NCBI RefSeq assembly: GCF_001653235.2
Contig: NC_035790.1
Coordinates: 3,100,001 to 3,164,000 of the forward strand
Origin: Pochonia chlamydosporia 170
Taxonomy: Eukaryota; Ascomycota; Sordariomycetes; Hypocreales; Clavicipitaceae
Length of the DNA: 64,000 nt
Reading direction: 5' to 3'
The notes beneath the pieces are model-generated. The model had not been told where the DNA came from and did no database searches. It saw only the letters and a list, made by a program, of their open reading frames with translations. Made by a program: the position numbers and the translations under genes. Shown in pieces: positions 12,542 to 25,670 of the stretch (position 1 is its first letter; every line of letters starts with the position of its first letter).

Positions 12542-13384
12542 TTTGGCGGGCTGTGGTGGTTTGGGTTAGTAAAGAGTTGACGAAGCCTGCGTGACAGAGA
12601 AGAAGACCAAAGAGTAGGAGGGTTTTTCTTCAGAAAATTTGTGGGCGAAATTTTAAGCGAGGACCTGTGTGAGGCCGACAGACCCCATGCGTTGTGTGCG
12701 TGTGTGTGGCTCCTACTACTGGCGCTAGTCCTATTACAGTACCTTGAATATGTCTCCACCAGGGTTGGCCTTCACCGAGATCTTTTGACACCGTCCCGGC
12801 GAATGAATTCTCTCGGTGTGATTGACACAGCTCACGTGATCGTCTGACCTTCAGATCCTTGGCCGGGATGCTTTCTTTGAGACACGGGCGGCATAACTGG
12901 CCGGAAAGAGCCACTAGCGCAAATCGTGTCAACACACATTCATCTCACATCTCAATACCAGGTACCGAGGACGATGCACCATGACACACACCACTCATCA
13001 ATTGAAACCATCAATTGAAACCATCAATTGAAACCATCAATTTGATTCACGTACCAAATAAAACTACTTTACTTGATGAGCGACTACTTACAGTACGGAT
13101 ATCGTTCGCTTGTGACTTTTGTAGCCAAAAAAGAAAACATGAAATACCGTTGCACCCATCCACCACCCTTTCCCATTCGAACCCCAAACATCCCCAGAGA
13201 CAAAAGAAAAGATAAAAAGGGAATATAAAAGTTCGGGTCGTCCCCGGTGGTATACACTTAGCAAGTAAACATGAGCGAGTTTGCCGCATAACTTTCAGAG
13301 AACTCATCAAAATACTCTTTAACCCCTCCAAATAAAAAAATAATAAAAAAAGGGGCCGAGAATAAAACTCAGCACAATCACACT
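12542..13384. other. L3 promoter region and 3' flank of the corepressor gene
   Basis: Both flanking genes are on the minus strand, so this is the upstream region of rpl3. It contains a 13-bp tandem repeat (listed separately) and no gene. Confidence 0.6.
12997..13042. repeat. 13-bp tandem repeat (atcaattgaaacc, 3.5 copies)
   Basis: The unit atcaattgaaacc repeats perfectly from 12997. Each copy contains the palindrome caattg. It lies about 0.46 kb upstream of the L3 start and 0.34 kb beyond the end of the Ssn6 gene. Confidence 0.95.
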
Positions 13385-16300
13385 TTACTCCGTTTTAGCG
13401 GCGGCGCTTGATGTACCATTGACTCCTCCAATCGTTGGCGATGTTGACTTTGCATCACCGGGCCCCGACGTGGGACCAGATCCATTGGCAACAATGCCAG
13501 CCTTCTTGTCCTCTTCAGGACTATCATCGTAATCTTCGTCGACGTCCATCTTTCTTGCGGCTCGCTCAGGTTCCGAGGCGGGAGCTGCCCCGGCAGAGGG
13601 GGGTTGATCCGAAGCTGGCCGCTCCTCCTTGTGCCCTGGCCCGGTTTGTGCTTTGTCTTGGGGACCGCTGGAGGCGGCATTGCCAGTTTGCATAGGCGGG
13701 AGCTGGTTAGGGCCAATGGAGTGGTTCTGTGGGTGGTGAGCAGCCTCAGAAGGATGGTAATTATCACTTTGAGGGCGAGATTCCTCCTTCTTAGGCTCGT
13801 CCGGGCGACGCTGTTCATCAGCTCGTCGTGCTTCATTAGAGTTGCGGCGATAGCCATCCCGGGGAGGGGTTGATGGTCTACGGTGCCTCATATCATCCAG
13901 ACGAGCGCGGTTTTCCTCATTAGCCTGCTTCTTGGCAGCCGACTCTTCTTCCCACTCGCGCATCCGTTTTGGCCCAACAGACGGTGGACGGTCGTCAGGG
14001 CGCTGTGCAGCCGCATCAGGGCCGGCGCCAGGAGGTGGCGGAGGGCCATTCTCAGCAGCACCTGGCGGAGGAGGACCCTCAGGATGATGAGGGGGGTAAC
14101 TGGGAGCCGCCGGGTGCTGAGGGTAAGCCGACTTTGGGGACGGCATTCGATTATCATGAGGTCTAACCTCACCTCGAGGGCTGTTGGTTTGCGGTCTGAA
14201 GGGAGCAGCACCATTGGAAGGCGCGTTGGCTCCATTAGCACTGTTTGGCTGAGCCCCGGATGACGGAGGTGGGCCTCCCCAGTTAGGATTGGCAACTCGT
14301 CGTTCAGTCGGAGCTGGGCCTTGCGACGGAGGTGGAGGGGGTTGTCCATACTGATGGGCGCCAGGTGCTGGAGAAGGCCCACGGCGAGATGGACCAGGAG
14401 GAGCACCTCGGGGTTCATGATATCCTCCTTGCCGCATCTGCTGGTCCTGTTGAGGGCTGGGCTGGCGCTGAGGAGGCGGGGGAGGTCCCCTGAACGGCTC
14501 TCCTCGGTTCTCATACGGATTGGGTGGTTGTGGTGGCGGGTTGACGTTGGAGAGTCTGCCAGCCCAGTTATCACCAGCTCCAGCAGGCGCAGGTGGAGGA
14601 CCGCCAGCAGGGGGCTGCTGTGCAGAACCACCCCATTGTGGTCCAACTGGGCCAGAAGGACCGGCGGCCTGGTAGGCTTGAGGATGTACATCAGCAGGTT
14701 GAGGTGCCGGAGCCTGTCCGCCGCCATTGCTACCACCGGACCGGAGGAGCTGTAGACGGGCCTTGATGTGAGGATTGCCAGGGTCAAGCTCGGCGGCTCT
14801 TTGATAGGCATCCAGGGCATCCGCAATTTGATTGTTGCAAGATTCGTACTGCATCAAGTTAGAGATGTGTGGATAAAGCAGGGCAAAAACGTAGACAAAA
14901 ACATAAGACGTACCAGAGTACCGAGATCATACCACACTTCAGAAATGTAAGGGTTCAGGCGGATGGCGCGGGAGTAGGCGTCGAGGGCATCGCGATACTG
15001 GTTGATCTGATAATAGAGCACACCAATGGAGCACCAGAAAGTTGGGTTCTTTCCATCGCGGTACACCGCTTGCTGGTACGCTTCATAAGCCTTTGGGTAT
15101 TTCTGCTGGGCCATGTAGCAACGACCCAAGAGATACCAGCTCTGGGCATCTTGGTTATCTAGACCCAGGACGTTAGCTTATGATGCGACGTAACATGTCG
15201 TGAATTGTTCATCTTACCAGCTGAGACGGATTTCTCCAGATACTGGATGGCCCGATCCTGGGTCTCATATGCGCTGCTTTGCTGGTGATGGAGCCATCCC
15301 AGCTGCTGAAGGACTTTGGCGTGGTTGGGGGAGTGATCAAGAACTCGTTGGTAGGCGGCTTTAGCGCTATCAAACTAGGGGGCAAGTTAGTATCTAGACA
15401 ATCACGCACACAATTAATGCGACATCGAACGTACGTCTTTTTGCTGTTCGTGGACGTGACCGATCTGGAACCAGATGTCCTCCTGGGTCAAAGGGCCGGG
15501 AGGAGAATTGACGATGTACTTGAAGCACTGTTGGCCAACGCTGTTAGTATCCGATTTTGTCAGTTCAACACCAGTTGCCCATGCCACATACCTCAAGGCT
15601 TTGGTTGAACTTTGACTGCTGCTTGTATATTATACCAAGACGAAAGTATATCTCATTGGCCTTCTCAAAATCGGGTTGAATCTGCATGACCTGCGAGAAA
15701 GCCTCTTCAGCGTAGTCGTAGCTGCCATAGCGATCATAGAGAATACCGATGCCATACCAAAGCATAGGGTCCTGTGCCACCATTGTTAAAAAAAAAAAAA
15801 AACCAATGCTTGAAGCTTTTTGGGTATCCGCGTGCCATAACTGACCTTTGGGTCTCGGAGATTGACCAGGGCTTGTTGATAAGCGTCGTATGCCTTTTGC
15901 AAGTTCTCCGTCATGAGGTAGCAGTGGCCTATGTGCACAATGTCAGCGCAAATCCAAAGACATGTTTCTTGACAACAGAACGCCGACATACCAAGATTGC
16001 CCCAGGCCTCGCCATTGTTTTGTTCTATTTGTACCATGGCTCTGAAGAATTCCAGAGCCTTGTCGAAAGCCTCGCGTCCCTTGAGTAGCATGCCGATGGC
16101 ATTCATGGCCGCCGTGGAGTTCTGGTTGGCCTGAAGGGCTCGTTCGTAGGCGTGCATTGCCTCGTCGGGCACGCGCAGCAGCTCGGAGAAACTTCCTATA
16201 GGGATCATTAGTCTGCTTACTTGCCATGACACAGCGCAGGTTTCCATTGAAGGGACGTCAAAGACAACATACCAATCTGCAACCATACTGCCTCGTTCAT

Positions 16301-16429
16301 ACCGGCAATTTGTTGCGACGGCGCAAAGGGCGGCGGCGGGACATTCTGGGGGGGCGCCACGGGTGCTTGATGCTGCTGCTGTTGTTGTTGCATCTGCATC
16401 ATTGTGGGTGAGGGATGGTGGTTCGCCAT
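13385..16429 (-). CDS. ssn6: General transcriptional corepressor Ssn6/Cyc8 homologue (TPR protein)
   Basis: Eight minus-strand exons (16429-16273, 16195-15992, 15928-15846, 15771-15592, 15527-15435, 15374-15218, 15158-14914, 14848-13385) give 860 residues with closing phases. The N-terminus is Gln/Pro-rich. Then come tandem TPR units, for example AWGNLGHCYLMTENLQKAY, WYGIGILYDRYGSYDYAEEAF, WFQIGHVHEQQKD and WYLLGRCYMAQQKYPKAYEAY, filling roughly residues 40-410. The long last exon is a disordered Pro/Gly/Gln-rich and later charged tail. Order and content match Cyc8, the TPR adaptor that, with the WD40 protein Tup1, is recruited by DNA-bound repressors to silence glucose-, hypoxia- and development-regulated genes. 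The upstream spacer is about 7.5 kb without another gene, which suggests a large control region. Confidence 0.95.
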
Positions 16430-19400
16430 GGTGATGACAAAAGAGTGTAGAAGCGGTACCGGCTGGGCGTTGGCTCCGCGGCGACAACCAAAGCCGGGGA
16501 TGCGGATCTAAAAATGTATCGGCAGCGATAAAGACAAGGGAAGTGGCGCCTCTTGTCAGGCCAAAGGGAGGTTGTCAAGCGCGACGAGATGGCAGAGCGA
16601 AGGTGAGGAGATTCACTTCACTCCAATGTATGAGCAGTGATCAAAGGCAGTGTGCACCTAGCGCATGGACTGGGTTGAGCCCACGTTTTTTTGTCACAGG
16701 CCGGATCACCACACAGGCGTCAGGGCAAGGCAAAAAAAAAAAAAGAAAAAGGGCGACGGCGACGGCAGAGCACTCGGTGGCACAAGAACCAACAAAGGAG
16801 ATTGGGGGAGTCAGAGACGGTCTGGCCCGAGATGGCAGAGGGACTTGATGTCCTGGTCCAGCGAGGCCGTATCCAGATTGACGACACTTGGGGGAAGGAG
16901 GAGGAAAGGAAGACGGACAATTGGGGAGAGGCTGTCTGGTTGGGTTGGTGGAGGAAGGACCTGCACAGCTGGCTGTCAAACTCCCCTTACCCATGAAAAT
17001 GGGAGGGAACGGGCGCACTCGCGCTAGACCCACGCCGGCGTGCCGTGGCGAAGCGAGCGGGGCCACCCATGTTCACTCTGCATCTCGCAGGCGTGGCGGG
17101 TGCACATAGTGCCTGCGGTACGTACCAGACCAGACCACACTAAAGTAGCCATGAAGTCTGGTCCCAGTGCCAGCGTCAACCGCTCTCTGTTCTGCTCTCC
17201 TGGCCACTAGCAAGCTGGCCGAACCAGGCGAGTCTGAACCCAGACATGAACCCGCTGCTTGTCTGGCTGGTACTCCGGGGCCACGGTCTACGGGTGACGA
17301 CCCACCATCCCATCCCATTTGATCCCATCCCACGGCCCACAATTTACAGCTGCTTGACAACATTGAACGTCGAACACAAAGTGCAAGTGCCTGGGGGCTG
17401 CCTTCTGCATGTGCATCTAGCGCATCGATTGCATCTGGCTGGCACCCCATATTTCTCCTGGTACACCTGTTAGTGCACACATACTCCATACATGCACTTC
17501 GTTACCACCGTCACAAACACAACAACCGCAACCGCCAATTGTCACGTCTCTCTGTCCTCCTTGAAGGAAGTTGACGGTTTGGTGTGGCACTTCACCAACA
17601 TATCAGAATGCTCAAGCTTTCTTTCACCTCGCCAGCGGATGTAATGCACCCTGTCGCACCTCGCCTCGCGACTCGCTGCACTCAACATTGAAGCACACCC
17701 TACATCATCGGAAGGCACCAGACAGCACGCACATGCTAGATGAACCAGACACTCGAGCAGTCAAGTACATGTAACTTTCGCTGTGACCTCACCTCACACG
17801 TTAGCTGTGTCCCACCAGACCCCTTCCAGATTGAACCAGACACCCTTCAGTCTTCGGCCAGTTGTACTGGAGCTCTCAGCTCCTTGTCCTGGGCTGGCTG
17901 GCCTAGGCCGGGCTTGATGGCTGTGAGGGTCCTGCAGCTTGTCTTGCTTGTCTCGTCCTGACTTGTCCCCCCAGCTATCCTAACCTGGCAGCTCTCAAGT
18001 CAATCTGCTTCCGGGGTTCGACTTTGGTGGCGGCGAGAAATGGCCCTAGAATCGCTGACAAAGCCTGAGGCTTCACCATCGCCATCGCCGCCATTATTTT
18101 CTTCCTGCATTCCGTGACGTTGTCAAGCCACTCACGCCAAAACCAGCCTCTCGCTCGCATTATGACACTCACACCCACCAAATCTTGGCCGCCCTGAGGC
18201 TCACAGTGGGGCAGGGGCGTCACTATTCTCGCCGAGAATGGTGTACAGACAAACTTAAGTGCTGTCAATTTTAGTCCAGAGAAGAAATAATTTTTTGGTC
18301 ATGCAGCATCAACACCTGGGGCTGATACATCTAGGTTGAGGCTTCGTCCTTGCGTTCTTGTTTTTCATTTAACTTCCATCGCTTCGCTCCGGCTGTCTCG
18401 CTAGATCGCCTCCCTGGCAAACAAACATTGAAGCCATCCAGGCACAGGAACACACGTGACCTCACATTGTGCCTTGCCAATCGACAAGCCAGCTTCAGCA
18501 CTGTTCGAGCATCATGGTTCTGTCTGCACCGTACTTCCCTGGTGTGATCGTCACATTGCATTCTTTTTTACCTCAAAGAGCGATACCGAACAAGGCGCAT
18601 GCTTGGGCACCTGTATGCTAAGGAGCAGTGCACCAAGGCTGCCATTTGATCGCAATGTGTGCCTGCTGACATATGAACTGGTGCGGTAACTTCAAACGAA
18701 ATCGTCAGTTACTCCATGCTTAGCAGAACAATCTAAGAAATTCGCCCAGGTTCAGTTCGATCTTGTCATGAGGTTATTCTCCTCTGGGGCAATGTACTCC
18801 ACCACACTATTTGCCCAGGTGGCTACTTCCAGCACATCTTTGATCTACTGCGTCGGGCTGAAACCGCGCCAAACTGTGTGCCTAGGGGAGAAGAGCCGTT
18901 GTCGCAGCAAGGATGGAATCGAAACAGACCAAGCCCAAACCGAAACAAGCAGACGAGAAAGGAAAAGGTGTACTTTTGAATCGAGCCAACGGATCTGACT
19001 GGGCACAAATTTCAGCAGCTCAATGGGCCAACAATCCAGCCCAAGAGTACATGACATGCTTACTCGACGGGAGATACGGAGATTGAGCTGCACTGCCAAC
19101 AAATTTCTGTAAATGATGCACCGTGTCAAACATACATACTGTACGGCAAAATCTTGGGGTGGCGTCGTCCCAGCACGGTGCATGAGATGTCTGGCACGTG
19201 CTTTTACTTCTAGAACAGCAGCAAAAATGGCTTGCCTCGATAACGTGCGGTGTGTGCGAGAGTCACCGATATCGCACTGTACCGGTCTCCTTTTATCTCG
19301 GCCTAATAAAAAGAGGCATGGCTCGTCATCTTGGCTCGCATCACCACAGAAGAAAGCCACAAACGGATGGATATTTCAACATACATACAAATAAACTTCA

Positions 19401-20488
19401 ACGCGGGGCATAGACAGATCATGCATACCTGATAAATCAGCGACGGAAACTAACGCAGTCTCCACCCATTTTGCAGAACTTGACAGGATTGCAAGAGACA
19501 AAAATCTACCACAGAAGGGAAATAATGTAAATGGCAAGAGGAAGCATCTTGAATCGTGGTATATATGTCAGTCGTGCGGTGACGGGCATCATGGTGTAGG
19601 AGTGCTTTCTGCTTTGGGCAGCAAAGCAAACTGGGTATTCCTTATCGACAATTTGTGAAAGTGAGCGGTTTGACTACTGCAAGAATACCAACAGCTAGTG
19701 CATGACCAGTGGTACACGGATTATGGATGGGTCAATCGGAAGCATGGCGGCGATGTGCCGGGGAGAATGCTGTGATGCCACCATTGCCGACAACAAGTCC
19801 GTCGTGTGCAGAACAGAGTGGTACCTCGATGCGAATGTGATGGACAGCGCTCCGTACTTGGGCGAAGAAAAAGAAAGGTCAAGGCGATTGCTCGAGCGTC
19901 AAGGTCGAAATCTCGCAGACGGGTTACACCCGCCGAACCACGCCTAAATAAAGAGATTAGTATATTCAAAGGTAAGACTCTGAACGCCGATGAAGTCGTG
20001 CTAATACCACCTAGGGAGTCCCAGACCGAGTACGGAGTGGTATGCTTAGAGACGCAAGACTGGTGAATGCTGCCGGTCGCGACATGTCCGACCTGGCTGG
20101 CAAACCGGCGGTGGTGTTGAGATGGTGCAACTATCGATCAGAAAAATCGACGTGGCGGCTAGTCCGATATACATGATGTCAGCCGGGATATTTTGAAATG
20201 GGACCACCATTCGGACCTTGGCGCCGCATTTTCCCTTGTTAAAAAAAAAACATAAAAGACAAGTCAGCCAAAGATGATCACCTTTCACAGCGAATGGATG
20301 CCGATCCAGACTCAAGCCATCTTGCACAGTAAGGTGGCTTGGTCGCCAACAAATCGTTCCCGCAGCCAATCCCCAGACCCAAGCACCAAGGCAGGATTGG
20401 CGTTCAGCCAAAGGCAGCCCGCAGCCGCATGGAGCCCATGTGCTAATTATGCAGTCATTGCGCAGGGCATGGACACAAGCGACTGGCA

Positions 20489-20515
20489 GTACACACACGC
20501 ACGCACGCACGCACT
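20489..20515. repeat. (ca)n/(cgca)n microsatellite
   Basis: A run of acacac followed by repeated cgca units, in the gene-free region upstream of ssn6. Confidence 0.85.
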
Positions 20516-20976
20516 CAGCGTGTGTAGTGCAGGCTTGAGTAGCGTCCGGAGGTCTCTGTACTCCGATCGGGGTCACATGTTGCATCGCCCAGTGTCTGTT
20601 TCTGTTGGTTCCCATACCGTCGTGCGTTTGATGTGGTGATGGCATCAGCCAGAGGCGGGAAGCGAGCAGGCTCCTTTTCGCGAGAGCATTGAGAGCCGTG
20701 GACTAAACGAAACATGATATCCATGTGGATTTGCGGATATTATGCGCACACAGAAACCATGACCGTTGTGATGGTATGGATGAAATGCTGGATCGATAAC
20801 AGTCGACGACTGCTGTATGCAGAATTCTGGCGTCTGGTTCATTTGATATAATTTTAGATGCCGGCCGTGCTGATGCTGTCACCATGGACGTCAAGGTGCA
20901 GTGGGGGTCGATTGTGTGCCACCAAATGCATCAATCTGGTTCTTTTGCGGATCTTTGTTGTCGAGCTTGTGCTTGG

Positions 20977-21006
20977 TCTGAGTCTGTGTCTGTGTCTGTG
21001 TCTGTT
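20977..21006. repeat. 6-bp tandem repeat (gtctgt)
   Basis: About five copies of gtctgt or gtctga in a row. The unit contains the gtct core that also recurs in the region as GTCTGGT. Confidence 0.9.
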
Positions 21007-21093
21007 GTGGGAAGAGGCGTTGGTGGTCTGGTAATTATTATCCATGGGCCATTCCACGTCCGTTTGACTGCTGGCTGGTGCATGCTCAAGTTT

Positions 21094-21134
21094 GGTCAAC
21101 TGGCAAGTCAACTGGTCAACTGGTCAACTGGTCT
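21094..21134. repeat. 8-bp tandem repeat (gtcaactg)
   Basis: Four copies of gtcaactg, the first separated from the others by a four-base insertion (gcaa). Confidence 0.9.
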
Positions 21135-21260
21135 GTGTGCTCAAAACGCCGCAGCCCATTCATGGCCAAATTGAACCTTGAACATGCCGAATGCTGACAT
21201 GCCTGCCGCTGCACAGAGCACCAGATTGCCTTGACTTCACATCACCTTCAATTGTCATGT

Positions 21261-21307
21261 TCCACGTCCCACGGCCCACATCCCACGTCCCACGTCCCAC
21301 GTCCCCC
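21261..21307. repeat. 8-bp tandem repeat (cccacgtc)
   Basis: About six mostly exact copies of cccacgtc/cccacggc. The unit contains cacgt, close to an E-box/G-box core. Confidence 0.9.
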
Positions 21308-21858
21308 CGGTTCCCCCATCACTCACCTCCCCTCACCTCACACCCCTCCTAACCAACCAGCCTCCAGTCAGGCATTCAGGTTCAATCCGAACATTGAAGG
21401 CACCAAGGCAAGGCAACACCAACAGGGCCAGGAAACCCAAACCCGAACCCCAAGGAGGCTCGGCCCACTCCCTCCTTGAACTCGACCTCGACATGGAACT
21501 TGAACCAAAATGGACGTGGACATGGACGGTGGTCATGGACGTGGTCATGGACCCTGTCACGCCCTCCGGCTCCGCTTAGCTTCCCGGCTTCCATCACATC
21601 ACAACTTTGTCTGTTCTGTCATCGTCGGCAACAGACAATTCGTTCGTCACCATCGCCATTGTTATTCACTACGTTCCGTGCTCAACACAACGCCGTCTCC
21701 GTTGCCAGCCCATATCGCATATCGCTATCATCCCATTCACACCAGACCACACTTGGACCACGGCCGTCATCTCCAGAATCGTCTTCTCCATCTCCACAAA
21801 GACTCCGCCCCACCCGCTGCCCATGATACTTGATACTTTTTGCAGCCCCGGCCAAGGT

Positions 21859-21887
21859 TTGCCTTTTGCCTTTGCCTTTGCCTTCCA
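21859..21887. repeat. 6-bp repeat (tgcctt)
   Basis: Four to five copies of tgcctt in the gene-free region. Confidence 0.8.
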
Positions 21888-22255
21888 ACCTCCCGCGGTC
21901 AAACAGGACAGGGATGCTCCACCCATTCGGTGCCTCTCCTGAGTCGAGCTGGCCAAGCCCTTTTTCTTTCTGTCCTTGCACCAGACTCCTTTTTGCAGCA
22001 CCTCTGCCTAGCGCCTAGCGTTGGCTGACGTGCCCGGTTCCACAATCACAACTTTGTCCAGGCTCAACGGATCGGGTTTATCATGGATTCATGGAGACGG
22101 TGGTGATTTGGTCATCGTGGGTGCCTCCACTGTCCGTCCCTGGCCTGGCGAAACCCCCCTGGTCTCCGGTGCTACCCTCAAACGCAACTATTATTCCTCC
22201 GTGCCCTGCCAATCTCACTGGCTTGGTGATGCAGAATTTGATTCCAGCTCCCGGC

Positions 22256-22287
22256 TGATGGTGATGGTGATGGCGATGGTGATGGGG
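22256..22287. repeat. 6-bp repeat (atggtg)
   Basis: Five near-perfect copies of atggtg/atggcg ending in a run of G. Confidence 0.85.
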
Positions 22288-23902
22288 GTCACAGCCAGGT
22301 CATGTCATCCATACCGAAAGAAAACCATGCATTAGTTTCTACGCCTCCGTATCAAAGGGTGACACACATGCGATATCCCATCATCCCGCTTTCGCAAAAT
22401 ACTCGACATCACAATAGATTTTGGCCAGCTTCGTCGTCTTTCGTGGGAGGATGGCAGCACCGCCCTTCTCTGGTTGGGTTACTCTACCACCGTGGGCGAG
22501 CGAGCCAAGATACATTCATGTGCTCGTTCTGATAATGGCATTACACAACGGATGCTGTACCTTGGTGATCATGTGTCTGCATTTGCATGTGTGAACCCTT
22601 TCCCATGCCACCAGGCCAGGTCAATGGCAAAATGCCGGTGATTCATCACCCTCGGGCTATGGTGACAACAGCACACTTCCACAGCTGTTTCTTTCGTCAA
22701 AAACGCCGCCTATTTCGGCTCTCCGCTTTCCAGTACTCCGTGCTTGCTCCACACTTTGGGCTGTTTCATGGATTTCACACATGTCTAAATGCTCCTCTCC
22801 GGTAACTGACCTGGCTTGTTTCGTGGGACATGCACACTGGGAAGCAACCTGTCTGGCTGCACGATACCCCGTTGGCTTCGGGCAGTCATACTACGCCAAT
22901 CTGGACTTTGATTGATGGCTCCGGTGCAACCTCACATACCAACCAAGTCTCACCTCTATCTCGTCTTTCAACCAACCCGTGGCTTAGCAAAGGGCCCGGT
23001 GTATGAAGAAGTGGAACACTCCCTACTGGCAGCCAGGCCTCTTCCACTACGGAGCCCAGCCAGGGCGGCCAGCCAGCAGTCTCGGCAAACGATCAGGCTT
23101 TCCCGTGCAGCGCCAAGCCACGGCTGTTTGTACAGAATAACTAACGGATAACTCTATCACAGCAGTCTGGTCACCAGCCGCCCTGCACTGCACGCAACAC
23201 CGCCTCGTTTCCGCAGATACCCATCTAAGCTGAGTCGTAATCTAATGTTGATGCATTGAGATGACACAATTCCAATTCCGAACAAACGGTTCACCTCTGT
23301 TCCTGATTATGTCACATGTGGAGGCTGCAGTTGGGCTACATCATCAAGACCTACCCTAAAGGCGGTTGCTGAAAATAGTGACACACAGACAAGCGGTGTG
23401 CTTCTGTCCTGATTTGTCCAGTGGCAAGGCAGCATGCCGAGTTGGACATGAACAGTGTGATCTTCTTTGTTCTGTAGGTTCATGCGAAGCGCATGTGCGT
23501 GCTGCATTCCGTCAAATGACCAACAGTGTAAGTCGACGTGTCTGAGATGCAATCCAATGACAACGCAGACAATTTACCAGACGAATAAAATGGCAGGTGA
23601 TTATCATACTCATAATATATGTAAATATCCGGAAATTAATAAGGGCAAAACATCCAGGACATGGCAAACTATAATTATTATCGCTTTATTGCTATGCATT
23701 CGAGTCATGAGGTAGAAATATAATAATCCTCTGTAATCACTGACAAAGGAGTCAAAAAAAAAAAAAAAAACATCACAAGCATTCCAACTCCGTCCTCCGA
23801 AGAGGGGGGTATTCCCACCAAACAGGATAAACGTCCACTCTCACAACCCCTACCTATCCTACAACAAACAGCCATTTCAAACCGGCCTCAGATTCCCACC
23901 GC

Positions 23903-25047
23903 CTAGTTCTTACCAGGTCCATCATCATGATCCGGTTCAAACTTCGTCTCCCCCAACACAGCACCCGGTTGCGATGCCATGGCCGTATGTGTATTAGGCT
24001 GAGGCTGCGTTTGAACAGGCGGGCCAGACGGCGCAGGAGCAGGTCCAGGTGCCCGCGTCGCAGCAGCACTGAGTCTCTGGTCAAGAGCTTTAAGGGCAAT
24101 GGCTCTCCTGCGCTCTGCCTCAGCGCGTGCCGTACCCGGCGTACCTCTTTGCAGGGCGCGGTCTCCCCTTGCAGATACGTCTGCCTGAGAGAATGGCGTG
24201 CAGAGGCGCATAGCGACGAGGACCTCGAAAATCTGGTCTGACACAGCAGCGACAAGGGGCTTGACGGGGGCGGGGAAGAATTCGGCAAAGGCAAACGTTT
24301 CGCTGGCGTCGCCGCGCAGAGACGCAGGCTGCGAGGAGTCTAGGTCGGGAAACACCTTCTTGTAGAACCGGAGGTATGTCCAGCTGGTGAGCAAGCCAAA
24401 GGTAGCTTGCCACAGGGCCGCTCGCGAGAGAAGCGGCGTCAGGGACAGGACTGTCACGATGCCGATGTACAGGAGCGGGAATCGGGGCACCTTGAGCGAG
24501 ATGATGCCGCGGAAGAGGGTGACCGTGTGGGCGGGGATGAGCTGGCTGAATGCGACGAGGAAGGCGACCTGGATGGAGACGCCGCCAGAAATAGTGGTGA
24601 GACTAGATGTCAAAAATGTTAGCTTGATAGATCACAGTCTGCGTGTGACATTTGGGAAATAGTTACGCACGTCCAGTTTGTATTCCGAGTAAGCGTAAAG
24701 AACAACACCATGACCAAAAACGTCAACACGTTAGGAACAAGCGTCACCAGGGCCAAAAACTTGGCCAAATCGGCCGACGACCACGCCCGTTCCAGATACC
24801 GCCCTCCATGGTACAGCGTCAATCCGGAAATCGCCAACGTGAAGATATTACCTTCCACGAGCGCCGTGGTCAGAAACGTCCAGGGGTACACGAGCGAGAG
24901 CTGCGGCACGAGCGTCAGGTACGGGATAACGACGTGCGAGTCCTCTGTCCATTGGCGGTATCGGATAGCCGCGCTCAGGAACGACTGGAATAGTAGCGCT
25001 ATGAGGAGGGCGCGCGTCACGGGCGGGATGTTTATCCTCGGAGGCAT
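23903..25047 (-). CDS. TMEM115/DUF1751-type integral membrane protein (rhomboid-like fold, Golgi)
   Basis: Two minus-strand exons (25047-24671 and 24602-23903; 68-nt GT-AG intron) give 358 residues. The chosen start MPPRINIPPVTR is the usual family opening; an in-frame ATG at 25224 would add 59 low-complexity residues and is less likely. Several hydrophobic segments follow (LLIALLFQSFLSAAIRY, LVPNVLTFLVMVLFFTL, IQVAFLVAFSQLIPAHTVTLF, LLYIGIVTVLSLTPLL), with the family-typical LVYPWTFLTTALVEGN and TSWTYLRFYK. The cytosolic tail is Pro/Ala-rich. The group (human TMEM115, yeast YOL107w) has a rhomboid-like arrangement without the catalytic Ser-His pair and works in Golgi trafficking with the COG complex. 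It diverges from the PQ-loop gene. Confidence 0.9.
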
Positions 25048-25670
25048 GGCCGGCGGTTGGGAGTGTGGTCCCTGATGAGGTTGGGTTGTAAAAGGATTTA
25101 TATCGTCATGAGACGGGGATGCGCTTCGGGAGTTGTAGTCGCCGCGTGGGTGTTTTTCGCTTTTTGTGCGTACCGTGCTGTGACGGGGATATTGATGGTT
25201 GTGGTCTGCCTGAGTTGGTATCACCTTGATTTCCTTGCCTTCTCCTATGTGGTGTTGAAGCTATGTCGCATGGCTTGGCAGCTTGGTGGTGACACGTGCC
25301 TGGAAGGGTAATGTGGCTGGTGGTTGAGGTTATTGCCTCAGGCTGAAACGTGACTGTGGCTCAGTGGAAACAGGGTGGAAAGTAATCCATGACTGTGAAA
25401 TATGTTGCCCATGAGATTGTGTTTGTATTGCGATGACCAGTGTTCTTTCTATGTGCAATTGGGGTTTCAATAGCATAGACTCTGTATTGGCTCGGTTGTG
25501 GCTGAATCGCGGAATGGTTCGGATTCCGAGATACCCACAGAAACATCATCATGTTGCTCTTGAACTGACCAAACTTCAACTTGCCAACATGCTGCCGCCA
25601 ACTTGAATAAATCTGCAACGTGACAATGGATTGCATGTGGGAGAATACTTCTACGACTGAGTGATAAGAG
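25048..25670. other. Divergent promoter region of the two membrane-protein genes
   Basis: A 623-bp spacer between head-to-head genes. No extra gene or strong motif seen. Confidence 0.6.

Larger units (their letters stand above)
16430..23902. other. 7.5-kb gene-free region rich in simple repeats
   Basis: I could not support any gene here; the open frames are short, overlap on several frames and have biased, motif-free translations. It lies upstream of ssn6 and downstream of the TMEM115-type gene. It contains several simple tandem repeats (listed below) and many copies of ACCAGAC/GTCTGGT. The last 300 bases (about 23,560-23,780) turn AT-rich before the 3' end of the next gene. The stretch could hold the ssn6 leader, distant control sites or a non-coding RNA. 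Confidence 0.55.

Noticed and set aside
13888..14826. 312-codon second minus-strand frame inside the Ssn6 tail
   Set aside because: Alternative frame of the Pro/Gly-rich exon; the other frame continues the TPR protein in phase.
18845..20645. Several 120-200-codon frames on the minus strand upstream of ssn6
   Set aside because: No conserved motif, overlapping frames on both strands, and composition like the surrounding spacer.
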